Part shown: positions 10,572 through 22,566 of the stretch, piece after piece
Position numbering within the stretch: position 1 is the first letter of the stretch
Layout: the number at the start of each line of letters is the position of its first letter
Source: Sipunculus nudus
Taxonomy: Eukaryota; Annelida; Sipuncula; Golfingiida; Sipunculidae
Reading direction: 5' to 3'
NCBI GenBank assembly: GCA_026874595.1
Contig: CM049320.1
Location: forward strand, 24,003,714-24,067,713
DNA length: 64,000 bases
Position numbers and translations under genes: made by a program
The notes under the pieces: model-generated
Seen by the model: the letters and a program-made list of their open reading frames with translations, nothing else
Told to the model about the DNA's origin: nothing
The model's database searches: none

Positions 10572-12025
10572 CCAATAATAGTTTTGTAGTCAAGCTATTG
10601 CTATTTTTTACTTGTTTTCTCAAGTAATAGTGTATTTTTACTCAAATAAAATACTGGCTATTATGAAATATGTTATTAAAGCATCAACTTTACCGTAGTC
10701 TATGATTAAACGATTTGCATGATGTTTTGACACTGTTATCCGTAAAAAAATATTTAACATATTTTGATTTCACATAAATTTACCTGAGAGGTTCCAGGAT
10801 GAAGATCAACTGGATTTTGGTTGTTTGTGTTAGTACAATGAAGAAAACAACTTCAATGAACATATTTTGAAAGCAAACCTTTTTAATCGGCCAACATTCA
10901 AATATAACATTTGTTCGCCTGTTTTAAGTCATCTCAGTGGAAGTAGATATAAAAATGTATAAAAATTGCATAAATAGCAATTAAAGTAAATAATAAGTGC
11001 AAATTTTATGATTTATCTGCACTATTTAATTATTAAACATTTATGTTTATACCCTCTTCAATGATTCTCGATGCCGGTAGATTACTAAGCATGGGTCTTC
11101 CATTTCATACGGACCAGTGTAATGATTATTACAACTCTGAAAGAAATATTATACTGGTTTATTTTTTAAAACAAATTTTGCAATAAAAATATTCGATTTG
11201 CTATGTAAAATTAAACTGAAATCGGGAAAATATCAACAGTAGTGTACAGTTATAAGTTTTTTTTATCTATTTAGTAACATTAATTGATTTGAAATTAGTA
11301 CATTAATCAGGATTTTGAGCAAAACATACCTTAAAATAGTTATTTCTGAATACAAAGCAAAATACGAAAAACCCAAGAACAGTTACACCGAGAACTATTC
11401 CGATTAATGTCCCCGCAACAGGTGTTGAGCCTGCCCAAAGAATAACATAGTATTATGTTCTATTCAGAGCTCTACCATGGTTGTATTCAGCATGAATGAA
11501 CACGTCCTCGCCTCGGAAATGCTTTATAGACGTAATTAAGGAACATGTTCTTTTATTTAATGATGTAGCATCAAAAGTCTATGTAACACTTACCAGTGGA
11601 CGGTGGAGATGGGGACGTTTCAACTGAAGAGATAATAGCTCAAGATAATTTCACAGTAATATATCTGCACGTTAGTTATAATGTTATTTTTTCACTCTTG
11701 AATATTAATTATCGCGCTTGGTTAACAGATATTTTATTTTCTAAAAAGTAATGATAAAGAATGTTTCACGTTTTGTTTATTCTTCTTGTTGTCCAACCAA
11801 AAATATAAGGAGTTTCTTATTTCTGAAAAAGTACATATTCACACCTCCATCACATAGCAGTTGCTTCTTCACAGAGAATGACGAATAGGTAATTCTCCCA
11901 TTCGTTAGAGAAGAACAACGAGGAGGAAGCTCACTTACACCTGCAAAACATGTTATAACAAGAAATAGGATAATTTGATTCAGCTTAACACATTTTAAAC
12001 AATTTAGAACTGTATAGACTTGCAT
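9459..12025 (-). pseudogene. Membrane receptor paralogue without lectin domains; one frameshift
   Basis: Exons on the minus strand: 12,025-11,845 (signal peptide, core IILFLVITCFA, then about 30 residues with two Cys), 11,623-11,594 (Pro/Ser stalk), 11,430-11,330 (membrane segment, GTLIGIVLGVTVLGFFVFCF), 11,136-11,053 and 10,809-10,784 (juxtamembrane), 10,477-9,459 (cytoplasmic domain). The last exon is clearly homologous to 58,926-59,916 of the lectin receptor. Shared blocks include YDVIF, LGPSS, LFPE, KAKxNFF and TWxxLQPSxYGxPxI, and both leave through a phase-1 donor after Cys-Leu. A T5 run (10,072-10,076, plus strand A5) adds one base and breaks the frame; without it the two paralogues align with no gap there. 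The two juxtamembrane exons also fail to join in phase (0 into 1). No second domain or ankyrins were found downstream. The locus is either decaying or contains a base-call error; a truncated product is possible. Confidence 0.6.
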
Positions 12026-12119
12026 GTAAATGATGCATAGACAATAAATACAGAAATTGTTGACCTATATTGGTACTGACTCTCCACTTTGAACATTTTT
12101 ACTAAAACACCACTTTTTA

Positions 12120-12121
<2 letters not shown>

Positions 12122-12200
<79 letters not shown>
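12122..12200. repeat. (TA)n microsatellite
   Basis: About 79 bases of nearly pure TA, just upstream of the minus-strand receptor. Confidence 0.9.
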
Positions 12201-12206
<6 letters not shown>

Positions 12207-12234
12207 GTGGCATAGCCGTGTAAGCCGAGATATA

Positions 12235-12700
12235 TAACCCACGTTAAAGTTCTTATTGAGGCTTTGTTTTACAGCACCGGTAGTAATTTAATGTTCCGTC
12301 GATGATACTGGGAACTAATCCTTGGACGTCGCTTTCAATGTGGAAATTCGATTAAACACTGGCTGAGATGGCGTACCAATTGTATCTTAGGAGAGACTGT
12401 AACTTTTCTTCAGCCAATAATTATGTTTCGAAATGCTGATTATTTAGAACAATAAAAATACAAGGTCACGGTGTATTTGCCTTCATGATAGTAAGAATTT
12501 GTAATGATAAGCTGTGTCTTCTCTTTATTAGAACTACATTGGCAAACAGTCCCAGGAACAATTTGCAACACAGACCCCTGGACTTTGCTGCGCCCATGAC
12601 CGCGCCTTTGATATAACACCAATCGTATTAACAGTTGTTTTATCATGTGGCCTTTGTTCTCACTATGTCAAACAGGATTTTTAATGTACCAGTAACATAA
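12235..12700 (+). repeat. Dispersed repeat, copy A
   Basis: Diverged match to 27,905-28,460 in the same orientation. Shared blocks include GCACCGGTAGTAATTT, CACTGGCTGAGATGGCG, AATGATAAGCTGT and GGAACAATT. No coding frame is conserved. It is probably a non-autonomous element, type not determined. Confidence 0.65.
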
Positions 12701-13104
12701 CAATTTTCATATGTTGACGTATTTCTATTTCTTTGTTCTGTTTGCATGATTCGCGAGGCATTGGCTTTTCCTATAACTATAATCTAGTGGTTGTGACAAC
12801 TGTGTGATTCTTCATCCTATATTGAATTTGTATATCAAATGTACTCATTTAGCATAAATCACTGGTTGTAACAGTTTAAATTATCTTATATATCACCTTT
12901 TTTATGTAACAGTCTCTATTTTAAGTAGTTACTTTTGAAGAGTTTCCATTTCGGTGTGGGACGCAGTGGTAACACTTGCTTCCTATCATTTTATGTTACA
13001 TCTTGGTGTAACAAAGGCCTAATGAGTACTGCATCTGTGGGTCCGCGACTTTCATTCACAATTGATAGGTCCCACCATCATGAAACCCAATATGAATGAT
13101 ACAT

Positions 13105-13262
13105 GGCTGTGGGGCACAGCCTCCCCTTTCAGCCTTGGAAAAGCTCACCCTGGGTTCGAGCCGATCGTAAAAAAAACTAAGCGCTCCTCGGCGGAGATCT
13201 GAACTAAAGACCTCCCGGGCTTTAAGTCCAGTGATCGTACCCTAGATCACAGAAGCCGGTCT
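13105..13262 (-). mobile_element. tRNA-derived SINE head, minus strand
   Basis: Read on the minus strand from 13,262: ACCGGCTTCTGTGATCTAGG with an A-box-like start, then GGGAGGTCTTTAGTTCAGATC in place of the B box and CTCCGCCGAGGAGCG. It corresponds to the first 100-150 bases of the full copy at 49,678. The body is missing. Confidence 0.7.
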
Positions 13263-13581
13263 TGAACTTATTCTTACTGCATAATACTTATTCACAGGCA
13301 TTCACTCTGGCTTGTAACAAAAACATCGGATATTTTAATAACTTTGCTGATATGATTGCTCTGATGGTGTATCCATTTTACTGATATACATAACACTAAT
13401 TGATTAATAAACAATTGTAGCTGAGTCAGCTTTACTCCTGTGATATTCATTGTAACACATCATTTTGACTGTATTATTTGTCGCATGCCGGTTTGTATGC
13501 TAGTTGAAGTAGCTTCAAAATGGGTTAAATGTCGGGCACTGAAAAAAAACAGAGAAAGATACTGATAAACTTGTTATAAAC

Positions 13582-14034
13582 ATGGCCAGAGAACTGTTAA
13601 ATGTTGACATTCAGCCCAACGATATTGATATCCCTCACAGAGTTGGCAAACCTGCACCACGAGGAAAATCCAGACCAATACTTGTAAAGTTTTTGTCTCA
13701 CAAAACAAAGGTAGCTGTACTTAAAAGGAAATCCCATCTGAAAATGGCAGATGAGGAGTCTAGGGGGATTTACATCAATGAGGACCTCACTCAAGTCAGA
13801 GTAGGAATGTTACACACTGCTCTAGGAATGAAAAGAGAGCAACTTATAACAGACTGTTGGACACATGATGGAAAGGTGTGTGTTAGGGATCACGGGTCAA
13901 AAGTTCATAAATTCAACAGCAGCGGTAAATTTTATTCATGGGTGCAGGTGTTACAACAAAATCCGCCAAAGCTATTTTCAGAGGCCATGCAGACCAATCC
14001 ACAACTAACATCGACACCAGGACAGGAAAGCTAG
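13582..14034 (+). CDS. LINE ORF1-like RNA-binding protein, 5' truncated
   Basis: Open frame of 150 codons. It begins MARELLNVDI and holds the L1 ORF1 core pattern IPHRVGKPAPRGKSRPILVK, then KRKSHLK and IYINEDLT. In L1-type elements this region is an RRM-like and C-terminal nucleic-acid-binding module that coats element RNA. The usual N-terminal coiled coil is absent, so the true start lies in lost or decayed sequence and this Met is internal. The frame itself has no stop, unlike ORF2. Confidence 0.7.
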   Translation: MARELLNVDIQPNDIDIPHRVGKPAPRGKSRPILVKFLSHKTKVAVLKRKSHLKMADEESRGIYINEDLTQVRVGMLHTALGMKREQLITDCWTHDGKVCVRDHGSKVHKFNSSGKFYSWVQVLQQNPPKLFSEAMQTNPQLTSTPGQES

Positions 14035-14540
14035 GTCTTTCTCCGTGAATATATGTGCCTGCCTGTATCATATTGCATTTTGTATTCAAGATTCCCGTAT
14101 TGCTATTGTGAGGGGTAATCATAAAAAAAAAAAACGGAGCCGGTCTCAACATATTATTTCCACAAATTTCGGTAATAAAAAATCAGTGTATTTATATCTA
14201 TTCTTAAAAGAATGCGGGTGACATTTGATTCTCGCTGAACCTTTACCTCCCGTATTCTTTATTCACTGATTAAAAAAAAAAATCTTCATTATCTGATTTT
14301 TATCAAATAGCGCCAAGTGTTATACATGCTTATATATAATTTTGTTATTACTATAAGCATGATTATTTTCTTCAGTTACTGTATTATCACGACAAAAGTT
14401 GATATTTTGAGATTATCCCAGATGTACCTGGTCAAGGGGATAGATATTGTTAACAAACCGAATATTTATGTGTGTGATTTTGTACGTAATATATGTTGCG
14501 GGCCATGAAAATATTCAAGATAACTGAAGCCGAATCTTTA
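14035..14540 (+). other. Spacer between LINE ORF1 and ORF2
   Basis: AT-rich with A and T homopolymers. The open frame 14,317-14,508 is hydrophobic by base composition and has no family match. Confidence 0.4.
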
Positions 14541-14544
14541 TGTT

Positions 14545-17415
14545 TAATTTTTCAGTATTAACGTTAAATGTCAGGGGAATAGGGAGACTGAAAAAAAGAG
14601 GAAATGTACAACTGGTTATTGGATAAAGGAGGAAACAACAGTGTTATTTTACTTCAGGAGACTCACAGTACAGAAAGTGTTATAACAGCAGGGACAAAAG
14701 AGTGGAAGGGAATTAGTTTTTTCTCTCACGGGACGAATTTATCTCGTGGTGTAATAACCCTTATTGGAAAGAATTTAGAAGTTAAAGAAATAAGTAAACA
14801 CGTTGATATATTAAGGTAGATACATAATAGTAAAAGCTCTTGATGAGGGCCATGGTTTTTTATTTATAAATACGTGAACACCTAATACAGAGCCAGAACA
14901 AGTTCGTTTTTACCAACATATATGGGATAAAATTAATTCCTTGCAAGCTGACTCTGCAATGAAGGTAATATGGGGAGGTGATTTAATGTCTGTCTGAATG
15001 AGCTTGATGCAGACGAGACAAGCTTTAAAACCAAAGTTAAATCTGTAAAACTGATTAACAATATAATGTCAGCGTTTGAATTAATTGACTTGTTTAGGAT
15101 AAGGAACCCAGAGGAACGTCTATACACTTGGAGATCAAAACCCCCTTTGCGGCAGCGCAGACTTGATTACATATTCTTAAATAGTGAGCTGAATGCCCAT
15201 GTTAAAAATATAAAAATTGCTCCGGCTATTCTGACAGATTATTCAGCCGTTGTTTGTCACTTTAACTCGATACCAGAACGGAATATGGGCCCTCACATTG
15301 GATACTTAATATATATTTATTAAAGGACCCTCTGTTTATAAGTAAATTTAAGGAGTACGTAAATGGTTTGAGGAACAAGGATAGAAATGATATGGGGGCA
15401 AAACAATGGTGGAAATATTTAAAGTTTAGAATGCAAGAATATTCTATTAAATTCTCTAAAGAAAAGCGGAAGAAAGAGAGGGAGGAACTGTCAAACCTTG
15501 AAAAGGCTCTGTATAATGCAGAGTTAAATCTATCAAAAAACAAAAAATCAATTCAAACAATATATAATGAAATTAAAAAGAAAATTGAGGAATATTACGA
15601 AAACTTAAATGCAGGACAGATAGTAAGATCACGTGTTGAATGGTTTGAAGAAGGGGAACGAAATACTAAGTATTTTTTTAATATGGCAAGGAAAAACAAA
15701 ACGAGAACAACTGTTAGGAAATTAATTAAGTCGGATAAAGAGGTAACAAGCTCCAAAGAAATTATGGAAGAAATAAGATTGTTTTACAAACAAAAGTATT
15801 CCAGAAAGACAGATACCAGTGAGAGTGAATGCTCTGATTTTCTTTCTAAAGTCAATGTTCCCCGTTTGTCTGAAAATGACATTCTAAGCTGCGAAGGTAC
15901 ACTTACAAAGAATGATATATTGATAGCATTAAAAGATATGAAAAACAATAAAACCCCGGGGAACGACGGTCTGCCGAAAGAATTTTACGTAACCTTTTTT
16001 TGATTTAATATGTGACGATTTATTAAATTGTCTTAATGAGTGTTTCAGAGATGTAGCTTTAACTACAAGTAAAAAACAAGCCGTTATAACTTTGATAGAG
16101 AAACAAGGCAAGGACAATAGACACCTGTCATCTTGGCGGCCAATAAGTTTATTAAATGTTGATGTCAAAATATTAAGCAAAGTATTAGTTAAACGGATAC
16201 AGACATTTCTTCCAAAACTAATTCATGAAGATCAGAGCGCATTTATAAAAGACAGGAGAATATCTGACACTAATCGTCTAATTTCTGATATTTTAGACTA
16301 CTGTAAATTACAAGATAGAAACACTAATATTTTTATTTTTATTTTTATTAGGACTTCGCAGCGGCCTTTGACTCCATCGATTATAATTTTCTTTTCGCCA
16401 CACTGGAGAGATTTGGTTTTGGACATGATTTTCTAACCTGGGTTCGTTTGTAACACTTTGACGTGGAAAGCTATGTGGTAAACAATGGATACACTACTGG
16501 CTATTTTAAATTAGAACTGGGAACCCGGCAGGGGGATCCATTGGCCCCTTATTTATTCCTGTTTGTCATTGAAATTTTGGCAATACTTGTTCGTCATTCC
16601 AGTTCGGTTAGAGGCATAGATATCAACGGCTATGAGATTAAACAATGTCTATTCGCTGACGACACAACATATTTTCTTAAAGACCATTTACAAGTATGGA
16701 ACAATAAATGTATCAGAGTCGACAAAAGACCAATTTTAATACGCACATAGCCAACCTAGGTATAAAGTACGTCTTTCAGGTGTTTAACAAAAATGTTAGG
16801 GTGAAAGATTTAAAAGATTTGGTTCCAATAGATAATCCCATGTATATAAAAACTTTTTTACCATGGCTATCAGTACAGAAAGCGATACCCACGAAACGGA
16901 AACAAGAAATATTTTTAAATAATATTCCAGATGAAATAGAATCCTATGAAGTGAAGAGTAATATTGTGATGGTAAACGAAACGAAAATTGATTTGGAAAA
17001 TGTGATGTTTAAGACTGTTTATTCGATGGTAATAAATAAAAAGCTATATGAACCAATTTGTAAAGAAAGGTTACATAATCTGTTAGGTGACCATTTTGAA
17101 TGGGATGAGGCAGTTAGTCATGTATATTGTACGTATCTGCGGCAATTTCATTATAGGGTACTATTTAATATTTTATCGGTGAATGAACAACTGTACAACT
17201 GGCGAATAATGGATAGTAAAAGATGTTCATATTGTTTTATTGAAGATGAGTCAGTAGTACATATATTCTGCGAGTGTCATGTGAGTAAAACCTTTTATAA
17301 TCAGCTTAAAACATGGGCAAAGAGTGTTGGAATTAATATGCCACGGTTGAGTCCAGCTTTAATTTATATGGGGTGTGATAAGAAAATCCCCTATAAGATC
17401 ATTGTAGATATTTAA
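14545..17415 (+). pseudogene. LINE ORF2 remnant (endonuclease, reverse transcriptase, C-terminal)
   Basis: Readable blocks in order are as follows. The endonuclease start is TLNVRGIG (14,560), followed by VILLQETHSTES (14,640). The endonuclease end is RRLDYIFLNSEL (about 15,160). A Lys-rich linker covers 15,368-15,900. Reverse-transcriptase blocks are NNKTPGNDGLPKEFY (about 15,945), WRPISLLNVDVKILSKVL (16,135), DQSAFIKDRRI (16,235), GTRQGDPLAPYLF (16,520) and the catalytic box LFADDTTYF (16,650). The C-terminal region has a CxxC-H-C knuckle, CSYCFIEDESVVHIFCEC (17,225). At least four frame breaks separate the blocks. The catalytic Asp pair is kept, but the protein cannot be made whole. Confidence 0.85.
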
Positions 17416-17769
17416 TTGTTGATTTTTAAGTTTCTGTTTTCCTATCGTGATAAGATAAATCCGCCATCTATTCATATATTAATGAAATGTTTGATTAGGT
17501 TAGAAAGATTGGAACGTAATGTTGCCGAAAAACACAAAAAGTCAGAAATACATCAGCAAAAGTGGAATAGTATATTGTTATCTTTGGGTTGATACATTTT
17601 TGATAATTCAAAAAGTTAAATGAAATAATCTCACATTTACGGTATAACATTGTTGCTCTTGTATGCATGTAAATGTTTGTATTCTAAGTTCTGGGAGATG
17701 TCGATGATGAAAATGATAATAAATAAACAAATTGGTAAAGAAAATATTCTGAGACATCTGATACTTATA

Positions 17770-18960
17770 CTTCACATTTTCCAAACCAATTTTCGTTTCA
17801 TTTACCATCACAATATTACTCTTCACTTCAAAGGATTCTATTTCAACTGGAATATTATTTTAAAATATTACTTGTTTCAGTTTCGCGGGTATCGCTTTCT
17901 GTACTGATAGCCATGGTAAAAACGTTTTTATATACATGGGATTATCTATTGGAACCAAATCTTTTAAATCTTTCACCCTACCATTATTGTTAAACGCCTG
18001 AAAGACGTACTTTATACCTAGGTTGGCTATATGCGTATTAAAAATTGGTCTTTCGTCGACTCTGATACATTTATTGTTCCATACTTGTTGTAAACAAATA
18101 TTAGCTATTGGTTCAGGATTACACATTGTATATGACGCCCATGACTGCAAACAGTGAAAATAAAAGGTAGGCAAATTTTTGCCAATATTAAACGGATCAA
18201 AATTTGTATCAACATATCTTAAACCACCAATGCCTCTCAGATATGTTTGGTATGACTGTATACTTTGTTTCTAATATATTCTTTAATCTTGCTATCTACA
18301 TTACTCTTTGACTTTCAATGATAGAAGCTATATCCAGCAATCCTATGCCGCCACTTTCTGTCTTACCAATCAATACTTCATACTTGATTTTAGGCTTTCT
18401 GCCGTACCATATAAAATCAACAACACAGCTTTTTATTCGCTAAACAAACTCTCTCGGTGGTTCAATTATATTAACGACATATAATAATTTTGAAATACAC
18501 ATGGATTTCAAGAGAATATTTCTACCAAAAATCATTAAAGATCTAATGTTACACATACTGAGAGTCGTTTTAATTTTGTCGTAAATACACTCAACATTAA
18601 GTGAATCGGATAACTTCAGGTTATATTGTGCCATATTCCTAATATTTTTATGCCATTTTTATATAAATTAACCTATTTAAAATCTTTGGTGCCAAGTGTA
18701 TGTTCTTTGTTTTTTCCCTTGTAGGCAGCTTCGCATTTATCATAATTAATCTGTACTGATTAGACTTTCCCAAATTTTTCTAATATATCCATAACCGATT
18801 GACTGAAAATCTTTAAGAAAATACGTTGTGTCGTCAGCGAATAGACATTGTTTAATCTCATAGCCTTTGATATCTATGCCTCTAACCGAACTGGAATGAC
18901 GAACAAGTATTGCCAAAATTTCAATGACAAACAGGAATAAATAAGGGGCCAATGGATCCC
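17770..18960 (-). mobile_element. L1-like LINE fragment, minus strand
   Basis: Read on the minus strand it starts at the reverse-transcriptase block APYLFLFVIEILAIL (18,952), continues through FADDTTYFLKD and a KLSDSLNVECIYDKIKTT part, and reaches the C-terminal VWNNKCIRVDERP and LVPIDNPMYIKTFLPWLS. It is closely related to the plus copy and converges on it, tail to tail. Frameshifts break it. Both ends are truncated; the 5' end abuts the inverted repeat at 18,961. Confidence 0.8.
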
Positions 18961-19277
18961 GATTGATACCGCTGTCAATTCCGAATGTCCATATTATACT
19001 GGTCCCGAGGTTTACTAGTCTGGATCCTGAAAATACAATAAACAGTCCTTAGCGTGCTTCGAGTGTCACGCCTTTATATAGAGCGATACGAGTCAGTTGA
19101 CCAGTTATGACCAGTTATTGTCTGCGCGTCGTCTTCTTTAGTCCTTGATAACACGGGACAAGGGTCCTGGCGAAATCATATTGCTAGACAAAACAGCGAA
19201 AACAGAAGTCACCAGAAAGACCAGACAGTCAGACCACAAGGGGGCATCCAACTATTCAGCCGCTTTCATAGGTGTAT
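18961..19277 (-). repeat. Left arm of a young inverted repeat
   Basis: Reverse-complement match to 20,507-20,822, by eye about 95 percent identical over about 315 bases, so recent in origin. On the minus strand it carries TATATAAAGG at 19,080-19,071. It may be a solo LTR, a long terminal inverted repeat or a fold-back arm. Confidence 0.75.
19071..19080 (-). promoter_or_regulatory. TATA box in left inverted arm
   Basis: TATATAAAGG, conserved in both arms with its surroundings (GTATCGCTC before it, GTGACACTCGAAGCACGC after it). It points toward the minus-strand LINE fragment. Confidence 0.45.
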
Positions 19278-20506
19278 AGGGAGCCTAGAATTGCGAGACA
19301 AGCTACAGTTTTTACACCTTTGGCAACTGACACCATCTGCACAGAACTAATTAAATAGGGTTACCATTGGGTTTTAACACCTGATTGCAGATCTTTGTCA
19401 GTTGTAATTACAAATTTTCATGTGAGGTATTAACATGTTGAAAGATATTTCGTTATCACGAATTTCCGGATAAATCAGACGTTCGGAAAAACGGAGCTCA
19501 GCATAAAAACGAATTCATATATAAATATATATATAATTGAAATGACACATAAGGTGGAAATTCAACTAAACCCATATGATGATTTTATATTTATTTATGT
19601 ATATGGATAGATATATATATATTTGAGCATTTTATCAGAAATTTTTATTTCATACTATATGAACTAAACAGTTTCATAGTGGATACTTTTAGTGTAAATA
19701 TAATCCTTTATCCAAGACACCATAAAACAATCACATCAGCTTCTTCAGAAGAAAGAAGAAACCACATTAAAACAAAACTGATTCTTATAATATAATGATT
19801 CTTATTATTACTGCTTATTGTGTTTACATAAACAATTAAATTAACCTTTATTTATTTGTAAGCTTTTACATTCACCTTGTCAGTCTTACACAATATCAGT
19901 GATCGGTTGTTACACACAGCTGTACACGCTTGCTGATAACTTTTACAGAGTGTCGACAACTGCAGTAAAAGTGCTCCATCAAGTCAGCGATAACTCATAG
20001 TCCTTTGATACATAACTCCCACAAACAAGTGAGAACGCGTTATGAATAACGCTTTGTTCAATTTATGTTATGCCTTTTTATTTTATGTTTGCTTTGTATG
20101 GAGATGTTCTTTGAGCCATGACGTGAATAACTCAATCTATTTGATAAACCTGGGCTAACAGTTACAAAATTATATCTCAATGGTCACACAGGTACACGTC
20201 ACATAATCTTTTCCATGTACGCTCGCCAAAAGTCATACGGAAACGTGAAAGAATAGGTGTTAAAGGTTTGTCATAAGCTTGTCTTTGACAACTGAAATAT
20301 TAACCTGTGTATATAGCTTGAGACTACGAGAAATACAGGAGAACAATTATCATCGATGACAATAAGCTCGGCCAGGACAACTCAATAATCAGCATGGAAT
20401 TATTGCGAGATAGATAGAGAGAGGATGAAGAAGAAGAAATTTTAATAGCTCTTATCGTGTATGTTTCAAAATAGCATACACACGGAAAGCGTAATGCCTT
20501 TGTCCT
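19278..20506. other. Spacer inside the inverted repeat
   Basis: About 1.2 kb, AT-rich, with no transposase, reverse transcriptase or other recognised reading frame. Confidence 0.5.
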
Positions 20507-20822
20507 TACACCTAAGAAAGCGGCTGAATAGTTGTATGCCCCCTTGTGGTCTGGATGTCTGGTCTTTCTGGTGACTTCTGTATTCGCTGTTTTGTCTAGC
20601 AATATGATTTCGCCAGGACCCTTGTCCCGTGTTATCAAGGACTAAGAAAGACGACGCGCGGACAATAACTGGTCATAACTGGTCAAGTGACTCGTATCGC
20701 TCTATATAAAGGCGTGACACTCGAAGCACGCTAAGGACTGTTTATTGTATTTTCAGGATCCAGACTGGTAAACCTCGGGACCAGTATTATATGGACATTC
20801 GGAATTGATAGCGGTATCATTC
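20507..20822 (+). repeat. Right arm of a young inverted repeat
   Basis: Counterpart of 18,961-19,277. On the plus strand it carries TATATAAAGG (20,703-20,712) and, 40-50 bases later, a splice-acceptor-like TATTGTATTTTCAG. LTR-like sequence may continue to about 21,060. Confidence 0.75.
20703..20712 (+). promoter_or_regulatory. TATA box in right inverted arm
   Basis: TATATAAAGG, pointing right, away from the centre of the inverted repeat. The two boxes would drive divergent, outward transcription. Confidence 0.45.
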
Positions 20823-21611
20823 GGCAAACCCCATGTGAACGCCTGGATTCATTTAATATGAGTGAACGCTGAACTAGATTTATTTATTGTAAATTCTTAT
20901 GAACCCAAAGTGAACCCCGAACTGTACTGGACTTCTCGTTTCCGCTTGAATTAAGTATTTATTCGTGGTACAAGTCATTCCAGATACTTTGTTTCGCTGT
21001 CATTATGTGTTAATCCTTTATTTTTGTTTGTTATAGTACATAATTTTATAATATGTTTGTTATGAAAGTAGCATTTTTAGTACACATAACGACTCATGTT
21101 TACTTTTGACGATACGTGTGTGAACTTGTGTGTTACTGTCCGTTGAGTTACTGTCCTATTCGCCGCATGAATGATAAGGAATATCAGGATACATATACAT
21201 TGTCTAGTCATGGAAATATACTGGTAACTGTCAAGTTTGCGATTTTTACCTATTTTGCGCATGCATGCCAAATATCGCACCCTCGGCCATGGGTTCATCT
21301 CTTATAAACAAACACATACGCAAAACAGATAAAAAAGGGACACTTCATGTGTAAGCTGAAATGATGTTTGCTACGGAACTGTTGTTTTCTTCTAAAATAA
21401 AGATCTTAGAGCTGAATATATTACTATTTTTTGGTACATTTAATAAGTGTATGCCGTACCCAGTCATTTGCAGTGACCTTGGTCAAGGACCGCAAGTTAA
21501 TTAATGTATTACAACCCTCTGATAAAGCGATTTCTTGTGTTTTTCTTTCTAATTTAATTCGTATATGATTGTAATATCTTTATCAGAGATCAGCCGAGGA
21601 TAGGTGAGATT
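20823..21611. other. No gene recognised
   Basis: No convincing exon. The antiparallel frames at 21,077-21,307 overlap each other and neither resembles a known protein. Confidence 0.4.
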
Positions 21612-21850
21612 TAATAGTCGGCCTCACCCAGGGTGAACTCTGCAGGCCTAATTAGATGTATTTTATTGAGGTTCCTCGGTATAGACACAGGAATATGATT
21701 ACAAAGGCAGGACCTGCGGGGCGTAGACACCGGGAATGGGTGACACAGGATATAAAATAATAGGAAGCGAGTGTTGCAGATTACATACATAGAATGAGGT
21801 TTAGTGAGCATATAAAATTGAGGCGACTACCTCCACAAACAAAATGTTAG
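21612..21850 (+). mobile_element. SINE body, 5' truncated
   Basis: Matches the body of the copy at 49,678: CCTCACCCAGGGTGAACTCT, then GGTTCCTCGGTATAGACACA, GGATATAAAATAATAGGAAG and the end GAGGCGACTACCTCCACAAA. The tRNA-like head is absent. Confidence 0.7.
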
Positions 21851-22512
21851 AACATTTTTTTTTGGATATAACAAGATATTAAGGACCTATTATCTCTCAA
21901 AACATTCATTTTAGATACAACCCTATACAAGAGAGAAGTAAACCTTTATAATTCATGATTCAGGATTGTATGTTAAATGATAATTTTACAAATATTGCTT
22001 GTGTTATCAGAAATGGCTGTCGTTGTTTTTATATAAGAGCATTTACACGAAGGCTCCCAGGGCTAATGTTTCAGAATTGCGCTGATATAATTGTCTTATG
22101 TGATGCATTAAGTTGAGATAAGCCGCCGCAGCGATTATATTAGGTGTGGATTTACATATACGAAAATCGTGGTCCACAATGGTTTAAAGGTTTAATCATG
22201 CTTATCCTGCTTTACTGATTATGATGCATCATGGAATTTAACAATTATAAATTAAATTTAGTCTCTACCATATTTAAGTTCCAAAATGTAATGTTGATAT
22301 ATATTACTGAATGAAAACCCAAGGCTTATAGGACTTATCCTTAGCATTGAGAATACGTTATCTGTTACGAACAAAGTACCATGTCCCGAATACTGAAGCC
22401 ACTGGGTAAAACGTGTAAATACTTATAGCGAGTGCGAGGACAGGATTTATTATTAGATTGAAATTTCATTTGTAATCGTCTAAAGTTACAACAAGAAATA
22501 TCATGCACCTAC
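21851..22512. other. No gene recognised
   Basis: AT-rich sequence; nothing supported. Confidence 0.4.
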
Positions 22513-22566
22513 CTTCTTCAGTACGAATGCCTGTAGTATAGACAAACTGCTCTGTCTCTCCACGGA
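22513..22566 (-). CDS. Possible phase 1-1 stalk exon, minus strand
   Basis: A 54-base frame between ACTATACCAG and G|gtaggt reads RGETEQFVYTTGIRTEEG. It resembles in size and phase the stalk exons of the two receptors (57,564-57,608 and 11,623-11,594). No membrane exon was found next to it. It may be an orphan exon or chance. Confidence 0.25.

Larger units (their letters stand above)
13540..17595 (+). mobile_element. L1-like LINE, decayed, with internal deletion
   Basis: ORF1 at 13,582-14,034 and ORF2 pieces from 14,545 to 17,415 lie in the order expected of an L1/Tx1-type non-LTR retrotransposon: endonuclease, reverse transcriptase, C-terminal zinc-knuckle region. ORF2 is broken by several frameshifts, a T-rich insertion near 16,320-16,350, and a deletion at about 16,692. 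That deletion fuses the catalytic FADD region straight to the C-terminal part. The missing piece is present in the minus-strand fragment at 17,770-18,960. The element is not active as it stands. Confidence 0.85.

Noticed and set aside
19278-20506. A retrotransposon body between the inverted arms
   Set aside because: No gag, protease, reverse transcriptase, integrase or recombinase pattern found in any frame.
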